From contig CAKREB010000007.1 in NCBI GenBank assembly GCA_934317005.1, forward strand, positions 1 to 64,000: a DNA stretch of 64,000 nt, given 5' to 3'. This document shows, piece by piece, positions 34,128 through 43,361 of the stretch. The translations under genes and the position numbers were made by a program. This DNA is from an uncultured Lachnospiraceae bacterium. Lineage in GTDB: Bacteria > Bacillota > Clostridia > Lachnospirales > Lachnospiraceae. The first letter of the stretch is position 1; each line of letters opens with the position of its first letter. Under the pieces are notes generated by a model. The model did not search any database and was not told where the DNA came from. It saw nothing but the letters and a program-made list of their open reading frames with translations.

Positions 34128-37100
34128 TTATGTTGTTACACGCACTATATTAGAATATTTGCTATAATATTCTCTTTTTCCGTGCTTCAAAATAGTACGT
34201 ACCTTTAAAAAATATGTCCTCTTCCGGTCACTGCATCGTATTCGAAATGTCCCCTTATATCTCGCGATCGAATGAGACAAAAGCTTTAACCGCTTATATC
34301 TGCCATTTTCCTGTTTCAGATAAATGATAATTTTAGAACCGCTATATCTCTTTAGCTTCAACTGTATATAAGCAATCCCTTTTTCTGTTTTCCCTTTAGA
34401 CGCACGAATACGCGGTGTAACAATCTGAAGTGTCCGTACTCCCCTCTCCCTGCTAAAAGCTCCCTCATACCTTTTCCCATTTATAGTATGAAATGCCCGG
34501 ATACGATAATAATATCGAACACCGGCTACAGTCTTTTTATCGGTATATGTACACCTTTCTCGTGATGCTGTTCTGCCAATCCGAAGGTATCCGGTATTTT
34601 TCTTTATTGACCGATAGATAGAATACCCATCCGCTGCTGCATTTTTTCGCCACCGCAGCTTAGGCTGGTTTTGTTTGGTCAGGCCTGCCGAAACAGATAC
34701 TATCTGTAGCTTTCCACGATCAAACGATTCCGGTGTTTTAGTCGGCATCGGTACTGCTGTAGGAATTGGTGTCGCAGTAATCTCCGGAGTCTTTGTCACC
34801 TCCGGCGACGGTGTCGGCATCTCTGTTGGTTCTACCGTCGGACTCGGCGTCAATGTCGGCAATGGTGTCGGCGTCGTAACCGTACCACCTCCACCACCAC
34901 CGGAAGAACCTCCACCACCGAAGGAACCTCCTCCTGATGAACTGCCCCCACCAGAGGAACTTCCTCCTCCTGATGTGCTTCCCGTCGGTATCGGAGTAAC
35001 TGCCGGAGTCGGAGTTGGAGTGACTGCCGGAGCGGTTGATGGACGTACCTCCGGTATTTCGTCCTCTTCCGTATCATCTGCTTCCTTTTTCGAAAGATAG
35101 TTCACACTAAGCTGTTGATGGCATTCTTCGCAATATGTAAGTTCTATCCCACGCACCACCTCATCCGCTTCCTGCACCGTTTCCGTAATATACGAATGTG
35201 TATGCTTCTCTTTATTTTCATAGATCATTCCGCTGTCCGTGATCATATCACGCTGTGCAGAATCCGCATAAATCGTAATCTGCTTCGATGGAATACCTTC
35301 TAAGGCATCACTATTCAAATCTTTATAAGAATCTGGCAAATACATTTTTTGTAATGATGTACATCCTTGTAAAAATCTCGTCGATACATGTTTTACTCCA
35401 TCACTCATATTGATCATAGAAAGCGAACTGCAATTTTCATAAGAAGCCTCTCCTAGCTTTTCTGCATGAGATGCCCCCAAAGCATATTGTAGATTTTTAC
35501 AATCCGCAAAAGCTCTTTCTCCTATTGTTTGTATACTATCAGGCAAATAAATTAATCGCAATTTATGACACAGAGCAAAGCTTTCTTTTCCTATTTCTAT
35601 CAATTTATTTCCCAAACAGATTTTTTTCAAACTGCTACAATTAAAAAAACCTATTTCGTCTATTTTTTCTACATTTTCTACTGACACCTCTTGAAGATCA
35701 TTTCCTGTAAATGCTTCTTTTCCTATCTGCGTAACAGAATCAGCTTGTATTTTTCTTAATCCTGTACACATAAACGCTCCATCTGTTACAGTAGTAACTG
35801 TAGATGGTATAATATAAGTTTTTCGTTGGCTATAACTTACTGGCAAACAATGTATCAGTGTTTTCATATCTGCATCAAATAGCACTCCTTTTTCCATCCT
35901 AAAAAATTTATTATTGGGATTCAAAATAAGAAACATATAAATGCTGTTAAATGCCATAGAACCAATTTCTGATACTCCTGCTCCAATTTCTATATAACCA
36001 AATCCTCCTGCAAAAGCATATGCTCCTATACTTTTTACTGTATCGGGTATGATTATTTTCCAACTACCACTGGAGCCTTCAAATGCATGCTGCCCTACTC
36101 TGGTCACCATATATATTTTTCCATTTTTTTTAACCTTGTCCGGAAGATTGATCGTTCTATCATATTCGCTCTGCTGGGGTGTATACTGTGCATTATTTTT
36201 TAGTTCACTGTCATCCCCTATCATTGCCTCCATTGTGTCATTATTCAAAGTATAATAAATCCCATTGCAGTCTTTTGATTCTTCATCCAACTCATAGCAT
36301 AATTCTTTTTTCTCTGGTTCCGTAACAGCCTCCAGCCATGCATTTCCATTGTCATCTATACTATGTTTAATAGACTCTACAGTGCCACCTTTTTTCTGAA
36401 GCCAAAAATGTATATCGGATGATGAAAATTCCTTAGGTACCTTTAACAGGGATATTGTATTCCTTAATAGTGCTAGTTGCTCTACAGATAATCTGCTAAT
36501 TTCAATATGATAATTAATCCTGAAACCCGTTCCCTCTTTAATCACACAATGACAAACCATATCCTTTGCCGCATAATCCTGAGATCCCTCAAACAACAAT
36601 GCAGAATTATTTTGTGACACAATTTTCTGTATCGTTAAATGTACATTTCCGTTTAAATATATCGTCCCACTATTATAAAGCTGTAATTTTCCTACTCTAG
36701 GCATACTAGACATACCTGTCATTCCTACAAGATAGGCTAGAATTGTTCCTAAATCACACACCTTTACCTCATTAATCACAGAATCAGTTCCATATATAAA
36801 TAATTTTCCTTTTTCATTTAAGATAACCATGTCCACTGAAAAATAAGAATAACTCTCAAAAGAACAATCTGTTATCACAAAACACGACCCAGTTTTTCCT
36901 AAAATAGCAAACTCAAAAGCTTCATCTATAAATCCAATATTAGGACTTTTGCCTATTTGAGTATGTTCACCCTGTACCGTCAAACAATATGTCCCCAGAG
37001 AAAATACCGTATCCTTTTCTATATTTTCCTGCCAGACATACATTGTGTCAAGCACGACATCCGACTGCATATGGACATCATCATTGACAATAATCGTAGA

Positions 37101-37424
37101 ATATTTATACGCTCCATTTTTCTCCCATTCGTTTCCCTTAAAGGTAATCTTTTTTACCTTTGGCAGCCACACTTCTCCATCCAGACGGTACTCCTGCTGT
37201 GCATCACCAAACACTACTTGATACGTTCCATCCTCTTTTGTCATTGCAGCCAATGCATCCGCTAAAGACGTATAGCTTCCAATCTGTGTTCCTCCCTCAT
37301 ATAACAGCAATGCCGCCTGTTCATCTGCTTTCACGATTCCCTGTAAATGAGGAAACACCATCATAAACAAAAGGGATACGATCAATACAAATGCCGTTTT
37401 GGAATAATACCGTTTCTTCTTCAT
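34128..37424 (-). CDS. Giant secreted BspA-type LRR protein (paralogue 2)
   Basis: 1098 residues from MKKKRYYSKTAFV (37424; AGGAGGG upstream). It has the same architecture as the 30701-34075 protein: signal peptide, beta-helix-like N-part (VVFGDAQQEYRLDGEVWLP), BspA LRRs (AFEGSSGSWKIIIPDTVKSIG, FFNCSSLKKICLGNKLIEIG in parts), the TYCEECHQQLS Cys pair, a Pro/Thr-Ser/Gly linker and two FN3-like domains. The N-terminal parts of the pair have diverged more than the C-terminal ones, so the two probably bind different ligands. It starts 13 bp after the preceding gene in the kinase operon. Confidence 0.88.
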   Translation of the reverse strand: MKKKRYYSKTAFVLIVSLLFMMVFPHLQGIVKADEQAALLLYEGGTQIGSYTSLADALAAMTKEDGTYQVVFGDAQQEYRLDGEVWLPKVKKITFKGNEWEKNGAYKYSTIIVNDDVHMQSDVVLDTMYVWQENIEKDTVFSLGTYCLTVQGEHTQIGKSPNIGFIDEAFEFAILGKTGSCFVITDCSFESYSYFSVDMVILNEKGKLFIYGTDSVINEVKVCDLGTILAYLVGMTGMSSMPRVGKLQLYNSGTIYLNGNVHLTIQKIVSQNNSALLFEGSQDYAAKDMVCHCVIKEGTGFRINYHIEISRLSVEQLALLRNTISLLKVPKEFSSSDIHFWLQKKGGTVESIKHSIDDNGNAWLEAVTEPEKKELCYELDEESKDCNGIYYTLNNDTMEAMIGDDSELKNNAQYTPQQSEYDRTINLPDKVKKNGKIYMVTRVGQHAFEGSSGSWKIIIPDTVKSIGAYAFAGGFGYIEIGAGVSEIGSMAFNSIYMFLILNPNNKFFRMEKGVLFDADMKTLIHCLPVSYSQRKTYIIPSTVTTVTDGAFMCTGLRKIQADSVTQIGKEAFTGNDLQEVSVENVEKIDEIGFFNCSSLKKICLGNKLIEIGKESFALCHKLRLIYLPDSIQTIGERAFADCKNLQYALGASHAEKLGEASYENCSSLSMINMSDGVKHVSTRFLQGCTSLQKMYLPDSYKDLNSDALEGIPSKQITIYADSAQRDMITDSGMIYENKEKHTHSYITETVQEADEVVRGIELTYCEECHQQLSVNYLSKKEADDTEEDEIPEVRPSTAPAVTPTPTPAVTPIPTGSTSGGGSSSGGGSSSGGGSFGGGGSSGGGGGGTVTTPTPLPTLTPSPTVEPTEMPTPSPEVTKTPEITATPIPTAVPMPTKTPESFDRGKLQIVSVSAGLTKQNQPKLRWRKNAAADGYSIYRSIKKNTGYLRIGRTASRERCTYTDKKTVAGVRYYYRIRAFHTINGKRYEGAFSRERGVRTLQIVTPRIRASKGKTEKGIAYIQLKLKRYSGSKIIIYLKQENGRYKRLKLLSHSIARYKGTFRIRCSDRKRTYFLKVRTILKHGKREYYSKYSNIVRVTT

Positions 37425-37437
37425 CCTTGCCCTCCTT

Positions 37438-38841
37438 TTACATGCCAGATAATATTTCCATAATCTCTGTATAGGAATACATTTCATCCTTCTGATAAGC
37501 CGCCAGAAGCAGAGCATCCAGCTTAAATGCTGTATTTAATGCTGTCATGCCGCATGCTGACAACGTTGCATTGGCAAGCTCTACAAAATTCTCCTTTGCC
37601 GGTTCATATTGATACTCCGACATTTCCTCCTGTTCCTGATAGCGGCGCTGTGCCACAAACAGGATCATCGGCAGTATATCCTTTCGCTGTACCATATGAC
37701 ATCTTCTGTGGTGCTCTGCCTTAAAGCGCTCCAGCCACTTGACCGCTTCGGAAACCTTTGACACAGCTAGCTGCCTTTTCGTACAAGACTGCATAAAGTT
37801 CTGTATCCACTCCGGACATTCTTCTGCTTCAGACATCTCATGCAGTTCCTTTAGTGCAATGTCTGCACGCATGGAACGTTCCACCTGCAGTGGCAGATTC
37901 AGAAGATCTGACAAATGCTTTGGTGTCAGATTTCCCAAAGAAGTGTCCTGCACCGATACCATAAATAGTTCCGAAAGAAGATTTTGTTTTGAATTTTCCT
38001 CTGCATTGGCAATCCGGTTTAATTCACGGATATTATAGAACAGATCTTCCGATATGCTTCTGTCCTTTTTTCTTCCCAGATAATAGATATATTTCGAAAC
38101 TGCCTCTTCCTGACTCCACACATCCTTCTGCGTTCTGCTGCGAAGCCACACAGAAAAGTCCGTCTCTGCTAAAAGATTTTTCAGCTGCTTTCCGGCATCC
38201 TGACAAATATACTGCGTAATGATCCTTTTATAGATGTTCAGATAATCAAGTGTTGTCTGGCTATACCCCTTGAAAGAAGAAGCATTGGAATACATCCACT
38301 GCATAAACTCTTCCTCGGACGCATTTTTATGAACGCCAAACTGTTCCATGAGTTGGTTTGTGGTATGTGTTCTGACAAAGACTGTTTCTGACTCCAAGGT
38401 ATTTTCATAGGAATGTACCAGCTTCTCTGCCTCTTTCCAGTTCTTCTGCTTTAACAGTGCATACAGCCAGATCACCTCGTGATAATCATTAAATTGTACA
38501 CCCGGCTCTCCCAATCCGATCGTCAGCCATTCATAAAGCTCTTCTTCTGACAAATGCAGAAAAAAGCTTACCGCAAAAATCTGCTCTCGATGCGGTACAG
38601 CATATCCATTGATTCCAAACCATCTCTTCATCGTCGGAAGAGATGCAAAATCATATTTTCCAGTCCGGTCACGGAAAATATGATACGCTTCCCGTCTTGT
38701 ATCCTCTTTCGGTTCTCTTCTGTCCAGCTTTCCTGTCATCTGTGCAATCACAAAACGGTCAAACCTTAAAAAATCCTGTTTTTGGGCAATCCGCTGTACT
38801 ACCTGCGCAAATGTTTCATCTGTATTTCCCTGCTTCTTCAT
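37438..38841 (-). CDS. Unrecognised cytosolic protein in the PASTA-kinase operon
   Basis: 467 residues from MKKQGNTDETFAQ (38841; GAGG 8 nt upstream); a TTG at 38859 is the alternative. I do not recognise the family. It has no signal peptide or membrane helix and is helical throughout. The N-terminal about 120 residues (REPKEDTRREAYHIF, PTMKRWFGINGYAVPHREQI, LHLSEEELYEWLTIGLGEPG) recall the degenerate helix-turn-helix region of some Lachnospiraceae regulators that read RDxLxRLCFAL and EPGxxFxxxEEVIxLY. It lies between the kinase and the LRR genes, so it could be a kinase target or a regulator of the surface proteins; that is inference. Confidence 0.65.
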   Translation of the reverse strand: MKKQGNTDETFAQVVQRIAQKQDFLRFDRFVIAQMTGKLDRREPKEDTRREAYHIFRDRTGKYDFASLPTMKRWFGINGYAVPHREQIFAVSFFLHLSEEELYEWLTIGLGEPGVQFNDYHEVIWLYALLKQKNWKEAEKLVHSYENTLESETVFVRTHTTNQLMEQFGVHKNASEEEFMQWMYSNASSFKGYSQTTLDYLNIYKRIITQYICQDAGKQLKNLLAETDFSVWLRSRTQKDVWSQEEAVSKYIYYLGRKKDRSISEDLFYNIRELNRIANAEENSKQNLLSELFMVSVQDTSLGNLTPKHLSDLLNLPLQVERSMRADIALKELHEMSEAEECPEWIQNFMQSCTKRQLAVSKVSEAVKWLERFKAEHHRRCHMVQRKDILPMILFVAQRRYQEQEEMSEYQYEPAKENFVELANATLSACGMTALNTAFKLDALLLAAYQKDEMYSYTEIMEILSGM

Positions 38842-38874
38842 CTTTTTATCCTCACTCAACTCTACCGTTATTTT

Positions 38875-40599
38875 TTATGGGATCGTAGCAATAAAATCAT
38901 CATCCTGCTGTTTTTTCGTATTATTCTGTGAGGAAGAGTGCTGCTGCGGTCTTGTCGTCGGACGTACTGTCACAACCGGCTCTGGCGTCACTGCTGTCAC
39001 CTTCTGTCCGCTGCTTACCGTCAATGTGATCTTCGTTCCCTTTCTCCTCCTCTTTCCTGCCTGTGGAGTCTGTAAAAATACCACACCGCTTTTTCTGGCA
39101 TTTTCTCTCCACCTGATTCTGTAATGAAATCCCTTTTGTTTCAGCAGAGCCAAAGCATCATCATAATCTTTTCCAATACATTTGGGAATCCGGTATAACT
39201 TCGGTCCTCTGCTAATCGTCAATGTGATCGTTTTTTTCTCTCCCTGTCTGTACTGTGTATTCTGTGGAATGCTCTGTTCTATGATCTTTCCCTTCTTCAC
39301 CGTATCACTGTATTTCCTGTTCCATTGAATCGTCAATGCCGTTTCATCTGACTTTTTCACCGTATCCTCTGCCTGTTTCCGTGTCATTCCGACAAAAGAA
39401 AACATATGATAGATTTTGATTGGTTCTGTTGTGACAACCGCCCTCTTCTCTGTCTGTGTTTTTGATGCTGTCACCTTCTGCTCCTGCTGCCGTCCTGCAA
39501 ATGCAAAGCCTGCCACACCGATTGCTAACAATGCACAGACACAGATGCCACCCACAACTCTTTTGGGATACAAAAAGAGTTTCCGGAATAGATCTGTCTT
39601 GTTCTCCACTGCTTCTTGCTTTGGATACAATACATCATATAATTGTGCCATGCTTTGTATTCTTTTTTCAGGATCAACGATAATTCCGTTCATAATCGCT
39701 TCCTTTTGCTCTGGCTCCAGATCAATCTCTGGCATTTTTACCAGAGACGGTAAAATATCCTGCAACATCCGTTCAATTGCTTCATTTGGCTCTGTCTCTG
39801 TAAGCATATAGTACATGGTTGCACATAACGAATATACATCCGACCATGCTCCCTGTTTTCCCCTTCTGAGATATTGTTCTTCCGGTGTGTATCCCCGCTT
39901 AAACGTTACTGTAATACTCTGGTTAAAATCTCTGCTCTCTGCCTTTGCTGAACCAAAATCCACCAACACAAGCCGGTTACGTTTATTTAGCAGGAGATTG
40001 TCCGGGCTGATATCACGATGCAGGACACCATTTTGATGGATTTCCTCTAAGGACCGGATAACTGGGCGCATCAGTGCGAGCATGTCTTTTCCTGAAAATG
40101 CCCCATGCTTTTTCACATATTCCTTGACTGTAATCCCATTTACATAATCCATAACGATATATGCAGTATTATTGCAATAAAAGAAATCCCGGACAGACAC
40201 AATTCCATCTAACATATGAAAATGTGACAGAGTGGTTGCTTCACTATAAAATCGTTTTAATCCCTTCTGATAGAGCAAATCTGCTTTTCCATGATAGATG
40301 TAAACAGAATAATCATCTCTTCCCCGCACATCGCGGCTTCCATAGCTTAATGGGAAATATTCTTTTACCGCAATGACAATATCAAGCAGAAGATCCCTTC
40401 CGATATATGTAATTCCAAAGCTTCCTTCTCCAATGACCTTACCGATCAGATAACGTTCCGTCAGCATTGTTCCCAATGGCAAACAGCGCGGTGTAGACTC
40501 ATAGGTATCTATTGAAAATCCACAATATTCGCATGTTGTATCTTCCGTAAGAGGATTCATACATCCCATACAATACTTTATCTGATGTCTTCTTTCCAT
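38875..40599 (-). CDS. Zinc-ribbon Ser/Thr kinase with membrane helix and PASTA-like domains
   Basis: 574 residues. A zinc ribbon (CMGCMNPLTEDTTCEYCGF, about 10-28) precedes a Hanks-type kinase (about 50-325): GEGSFGITY, IAVKEYFP (Lys79), HRDISPDN (Asp196), VDFGSAK (Asp214) and GYTPEEQY in the activation region. All catalytic residues are present. A membrane helix (about 348-369) leads to two PASTA-like repeats outside (about 396-464 and 466-530: PIKIYHMFSFVGMTRKQAED, KLYRIPKCIGKDYDDALALL). PASTA domains bind muropeptides or lipid II, so it likely senses the cell wall. A Thr/Pro tail follows. It is first in the operon and carries the shared promoter. Confidence 0.95.
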   Translation of the reverse strand: MERRHQIKYCMGCMNPLTEDTTCEYCGFSIDTYESTPRCLPLGTMLTERYLIGKVIGEGSFGITYIGRDLLLDIVIAVKEYFPLSYGSRDVRGRDDYSVYIYHGKADLLYQKGLKRFYSEATTLSHFHMLDGIVSVRDFFYCNNTAYIVMDYVNGITVKEYVKKHGAFSGKDMLALMRPVIRSLEEIHQNGVLHRDISPDNLLLNKRNRLVLVDFGSAKAESRDFNQSITVTFKRGYTPEEQYLRRGKQGAWSDVYSLCATMYYMLTETEPNEAIERMLQDILPSLVKMPEIDLEPEQKEAIMNGIIVDPEKRIQSMAQLYDVLYPKQEAVENKTDLFRKLFLYPKRVVGGICVCALLAIGVAGFAFAGRQQEQKVTASKTQTEKRAVVTTEPIKIYHMFSFVGMTRKQAEDTVKKSDETALTIQWNRKYSDTVKKGKIIEQSIPQNTQYRQGEKKTITLTISRGPKLYRIPKCIGKDYDDALALLKQKGFHYRIRWRENARKSGVVFLQTPQAGKRRRKGTKITLTVSSGQKVTAVTPEPVVTVRPTTRPQQHSSSQNNTKKQQDDDFIATIP

Positions 40600-40722
40600 T
40601 TCCCTATATATCTCCTAAACGTTTCCTAATTAGTGCAGCGAAGCATTCCTAATAGACACATTAACCATAGATTTGATTTTCGCCACACTAGAATAATCGC
40701 ATTAATAACGTAGTTATTTATT

Positions 40723-40767
40723 ATTATAACACATTTGTGACAAAATTAATTTCCGTTTTTTTCACTT
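40723..40767 (-). promoter_or_regulatory. Surface-regulon promoter D (PASTA-kinase / giant-LRR operon)
   Basis: Minus strand: AAGTGAAAAAAACGGAAA (40767-40750), one base from copy A, 21 bp, then TATAAT (40728-40723) preceded by TGT. It lies about 120 bp upstream of the kinase start. Confidence 0.75.
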
Positions 40768-40794
40768 TTACAAGAAAATACCAATTTTCTAATC

Positions 40795-40824
40795 AAAAAA
40801 GGCAGCGTCAACACGCTGCCTTTT
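40795..40824. terminator. Terminator after the DUF2752 gene
   Basis: AAAAAAGGCAGCG-tcaaca-CGCTGCCTTTT. A perfect 7-bp GC-rich stem with A and T runs. It ends the trmD-apbE-DUF2752 side and insulates promoter D. Confidence 0.92.
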
Positions 40825-40838
40825 GCCCCTACACTCCC

Positions 40839-41297
40839 TCAACTCATCCACACCATATGAAACCCAATCAGACAAATATTTTTAATCAGAAACTGAAGAA
40901 TCGTGATCACAATCCCGGCATAAACATACCCCAGCCGGAACTTCATAAACGAAAGCCTTCCCCGACTTACATAATGTAAAATCCCTTTTCCGAGAAATAA
41001 AACATACACAATTCCCATATAAGGGACTACCGGATGGTAATAGGCTGACAACAAAAACTTTCCCCGTAATATAGAAAAAAATGCTCTGGTGCCACCGCAC
41101 CCCGGACAATACAGACCGCTCCGCGAATGGATCCAGCAGGCATACGACAAATTCTTCCAGGAAAAGGACAACATCTTTGCCCCAAACAGAACCAGAACAG
41201 CAAACACTCCCAAAATGCACGCTGCCACCCATACGCAAAAGTCTATATTCTGTTCCTTTGTTCTCTGTGTTCCCTCTTGCATCTGCTTTTTCTCCAT
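40839..41297 (-). CDS. DUF2752-family small membrane protein
   Basis: 152 residues; a start at MQEGTQ (41282) is also possible, since GGAG lies 9 nt before it. Three membrane helices: about 25-43, 90-110 and 122-142. The family signature CPGCGGTRAFF is present after the first helix. Function is unknown. It starts 15 bp after apbE, and this pairing suggests a link to envelope flavoproteins or redox, though that is inference. An overlapping alternative frame (40882-41355) lacks any family motif. Confidence 0.88.
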   Translation of the reverse strand: MEKKQMQEGTQRTKEQNIDFCVWVAACILGVFAVLVLFGAKMLSFSWKNLSYACWIHSRSGLYCPGCGGTRAFFSILRGKFLLSAYYHPVVPYMGIVYVLFLGKGILHYVSRGRLSFMKFRLGYVYAGIVITILQFLIKNICLIGFHMVWMS

Positions 41298-41312
41298 TCC
41301 TGTTTGTCCGTA

Positions 41313-42569
41313 CTAATCCTCCAATAAATACTCTTGAAATCCCTCCGAATACCATACTTTTTCATCTTTTGTAATAAACATCGCATATACATCATCTAAT
41401 GAGTTGATAAATTCCAATCCCTTTTTCTTGCCATACGCAAAACATGTTGTGGAAAGCCCATCTCCATCTACTGATTTTTTCGACAATATCGTCACACCGA
41501 GCAGATCATTGTCATACGAATATCCTGTTTTCGGATCAATGATATGATGATAGAACTTGCCATCCTTTGTCTGGATATAACGCTCATAGATACCGGAAGA
41601 AACGACTGACATATCCTTTACTGCGACTGCTGCCACCGTTTTGTCCCGTTCGGCAAAAGGCTGCTGTACACCAATCTGAAAAGGTGTATTTCCCTCTTTG
41701 CTGCCAACACAGAGCACATTGCCCCCTAAATTAATAACAGCCGCTTTTACACCATTTTTTTTCAGATATGCTTTGAGGTCATCTGCGATAAATCCCTTTG
41801 CAATACCTCCCAAATCTAATCCCATGCCCGGCATCTGAAAGCTTAACTTCTGCCCCTCTAGTGAAACCTTCTGATAGTCGATATAAGGCAATGCCTTCTG
41901 AATATCTTCTGCATCCGGCACCTTTGGATCATCTGCCTGAAAGTTCCACAAAGACGTAACTGGTTCAATACAGATATCAAATCTGCCCTGTGATTTTTCT
42001 GCATACTCCAGGCCTTTCTGAATAATCTGCGCCAACAGCTCTGAAACCGAAAATGTAATCGTACCATCCTCTTTGATCTCATAGGAAATCGTATTCTTTT
42101 TGGATTTCTGCTGATTCATCTTTTCTGTCATACTCTTGCGCTGTGCCTCTGTATACGCATGCGTTGTCTGAACGGAAGCATTTTCTGTGGCTGTTTTCTC
42201 TAAAGCAGCCTTTTCATAGCATGTTTCAATCTCATTGATCTGATACAGTTCACTAGCCTCTAAGGTTCTGCTAAAGATCTTCTCATATGCACTGCACTTT
42301 TCCACGCAGGAATCTAATAACTTCTGATTTCCACCCTGATATAATGTAATTGTATAGGTCGTATCAAATGCAAAGCCGTTAATCGACAGATTTTCCTTCT
42401 GCTCTGCTGTGCATCCGGACAGCATTCCTATGATGAATGCCATACATAGGAATACGCTAAAAAGACGCACCGACACTCTTTGAGGAAACCGTAGACGGTT
42501 CCTGCTGCGGTAATGCATTTTCATTGCCTTTGTATGCCTTTGTGTACGCTTTTTCTGTTGACTCTGCAT
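41313..42569 (-). CDS. apbE: FAD:protein FMN transferase (ApbE), lipoprotein
   Basis: ApbE attaches FMN to Thr/Ser of exported flavoproteins. The 418-residue protein starts at MQSQQKKRTQ (42569; AAAGGA upstream; a GTG at 42590 is less likely). A long basic head precedes a lipoprotein signal (FIIGMLSGC). Family motifs: FDTTYTITLY, GLDLGGIAKGFIADDLK, VINLGGNVLCVGS, HHIIDPKTGYSYDNDLLGVT (in parts), and VDGDGLSTTCFAYG. An insertion of about 60 residues (TEAQRKSMTEKMNQQKSKK) breaks the usual N-terminal part. No Rnf/Nqr or other obvious FMN acceptor lies in the window. It starts 42 bp after trmD. Confidence 0.95.
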   Translation of the reverse strand: MQSQQKKRTQRHTKAMKMHYRSRNRLRFPQRVSVRLFSVFLCMAFIIGMLSGCTAEQKENLSINGFAFDTTYTITLYQGGNQKLLDSCVEKCSAYEKIFSRTLEASELYQINEIETCYEKAALEKTATENASVQTTHAYTEAQRKSMTEKMNQQKSKKNTISYEIKEDGTITFSVSELLAQIIQKGLEYAEKSQGRFDICIEPVTSLWNFQADDPKVPDAEDIQKALPYIDYQKVSLEGQKLSFQMPGMGLDLGGIAKGFIADDLKAYLKKNGVKAAVINLGGNVLCVGSKEGNTPFQIGVQQPFAERDKTVAAVAVKDMSVVSSGIYERYIQTKDGKFYHHIIDPKTGYSYDNDLLGVTILSKKSVDGDGLSTTCFAYGKKKGLEFINSLDDVYAMFITKDEKVWYSEGFQEYLLED

Positions 42570-42611
42570 ATATTTCTGTCCTTTCTGCACGATTTCACGG
42601 GCACCCCCTGA

Positions 42612-43361
42612 TCAGATATCACTTAAAAGCTTTTCTACAAGCTCCTTTTCTTTCTCCGAAAGCTCTGCCTTTTCTAACAGATCCGGTCTGTTCTTTGCCG
42701 TGCGGATTACCGACTGCTCGCGATACCATTCTGCCTGAAGCTTGTGATTGCCGGAAAGCAGCACGGGCGGTACCTTCTTTCCGTTCCATTCTTCCGGTCT
42801 GGTATACTGCGGATACTCTAACAGATTCTCCGAAAAAGACTCTGTCTGCGCTGAAATATCATTGTTTAAAACCCCCGGCACCAGCCGCGAGATCGTATCC
42901 ATCATAACCAGTGCCGGCAGCTCTCCTCCCGTCAGCACATAATCACCGATTGATACATAGTCTGTTACGATTTCTTCCAGAACGCGCTCATCAATTCCTT
43001 CATAATGTCCACATAAAAAGATCAGATCCTCTTCCTTCGCATACTCCTGCGCCATACTCTGATCAAAGACTTTTCCCTGTGGAGAGAGATAAATCACCCG
43101 TGGCTTCTTTTCGCTGCAGCCACTCTCTATCCTGCTTATCACATCCTGATAGCACAGATACACAGGCTCTGCCTGCATCACCATGCCTGCTCCACCGCCA
43201 TACGGGTAATCATCTACCCTGTTATGCTTATTCTGTGCAAAATCTCTGATATTGACTGCGTCTAGCGAAATATGTCCTGCTTTTATCGCCCGTCCTGTAA
43301 TACTGACTGCCATAGCATTTTCAATCATTTCAGGGAACAATGTCATCACATGAAAATTCAT
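42612..43361 (-). CDS. trmD: tRNA (guanine-N1-)-methyltransferase TrmD
   Basis: TrmD makes m1G37 in tRNAs using SAM, preventing frameshifts. It has 249 residues, full length. SPOUT-fold knot motifs are present: YPYGGGAGMVMQAEP, FLCGHYEGIDERV and SIGDYVLTGGELPAL. Its ATG overlaps the rimM stop (TAATG), so the two are translationally coupled, as in other bacteria. Confidence 0.98.
   Translation of the reverse strand: MNFHVMTLFPEMIENAMAVSITGRAIKAGHISLDAVNIRDFAQNKHNRVDDYPYGGGAGMVMQAEPVYLCYQDVISRIESGCSEKKPRVIYLSPQGKVFDQSMAQEYAKEEDLIFLCGHYEGIDERVLEEIVTDYVSIGDYVLTGGELPALVMMDTISRLVPGVLNNDISAQTESFSENLLEYPQYTRPEEWNGKKVPPVLLSGNHKLQAEWYREQSVIRTAKNRPDLLEKAELSEKEKELVEKLLSDI

Noticed and set aside
40882..41355. 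157-residue minus-strand frame overlapping the DUF2752 gene
   Set aside because: The other frame contains the DUF2752 signature CPGCGGTRA and three membrane helices; this one has no family features.
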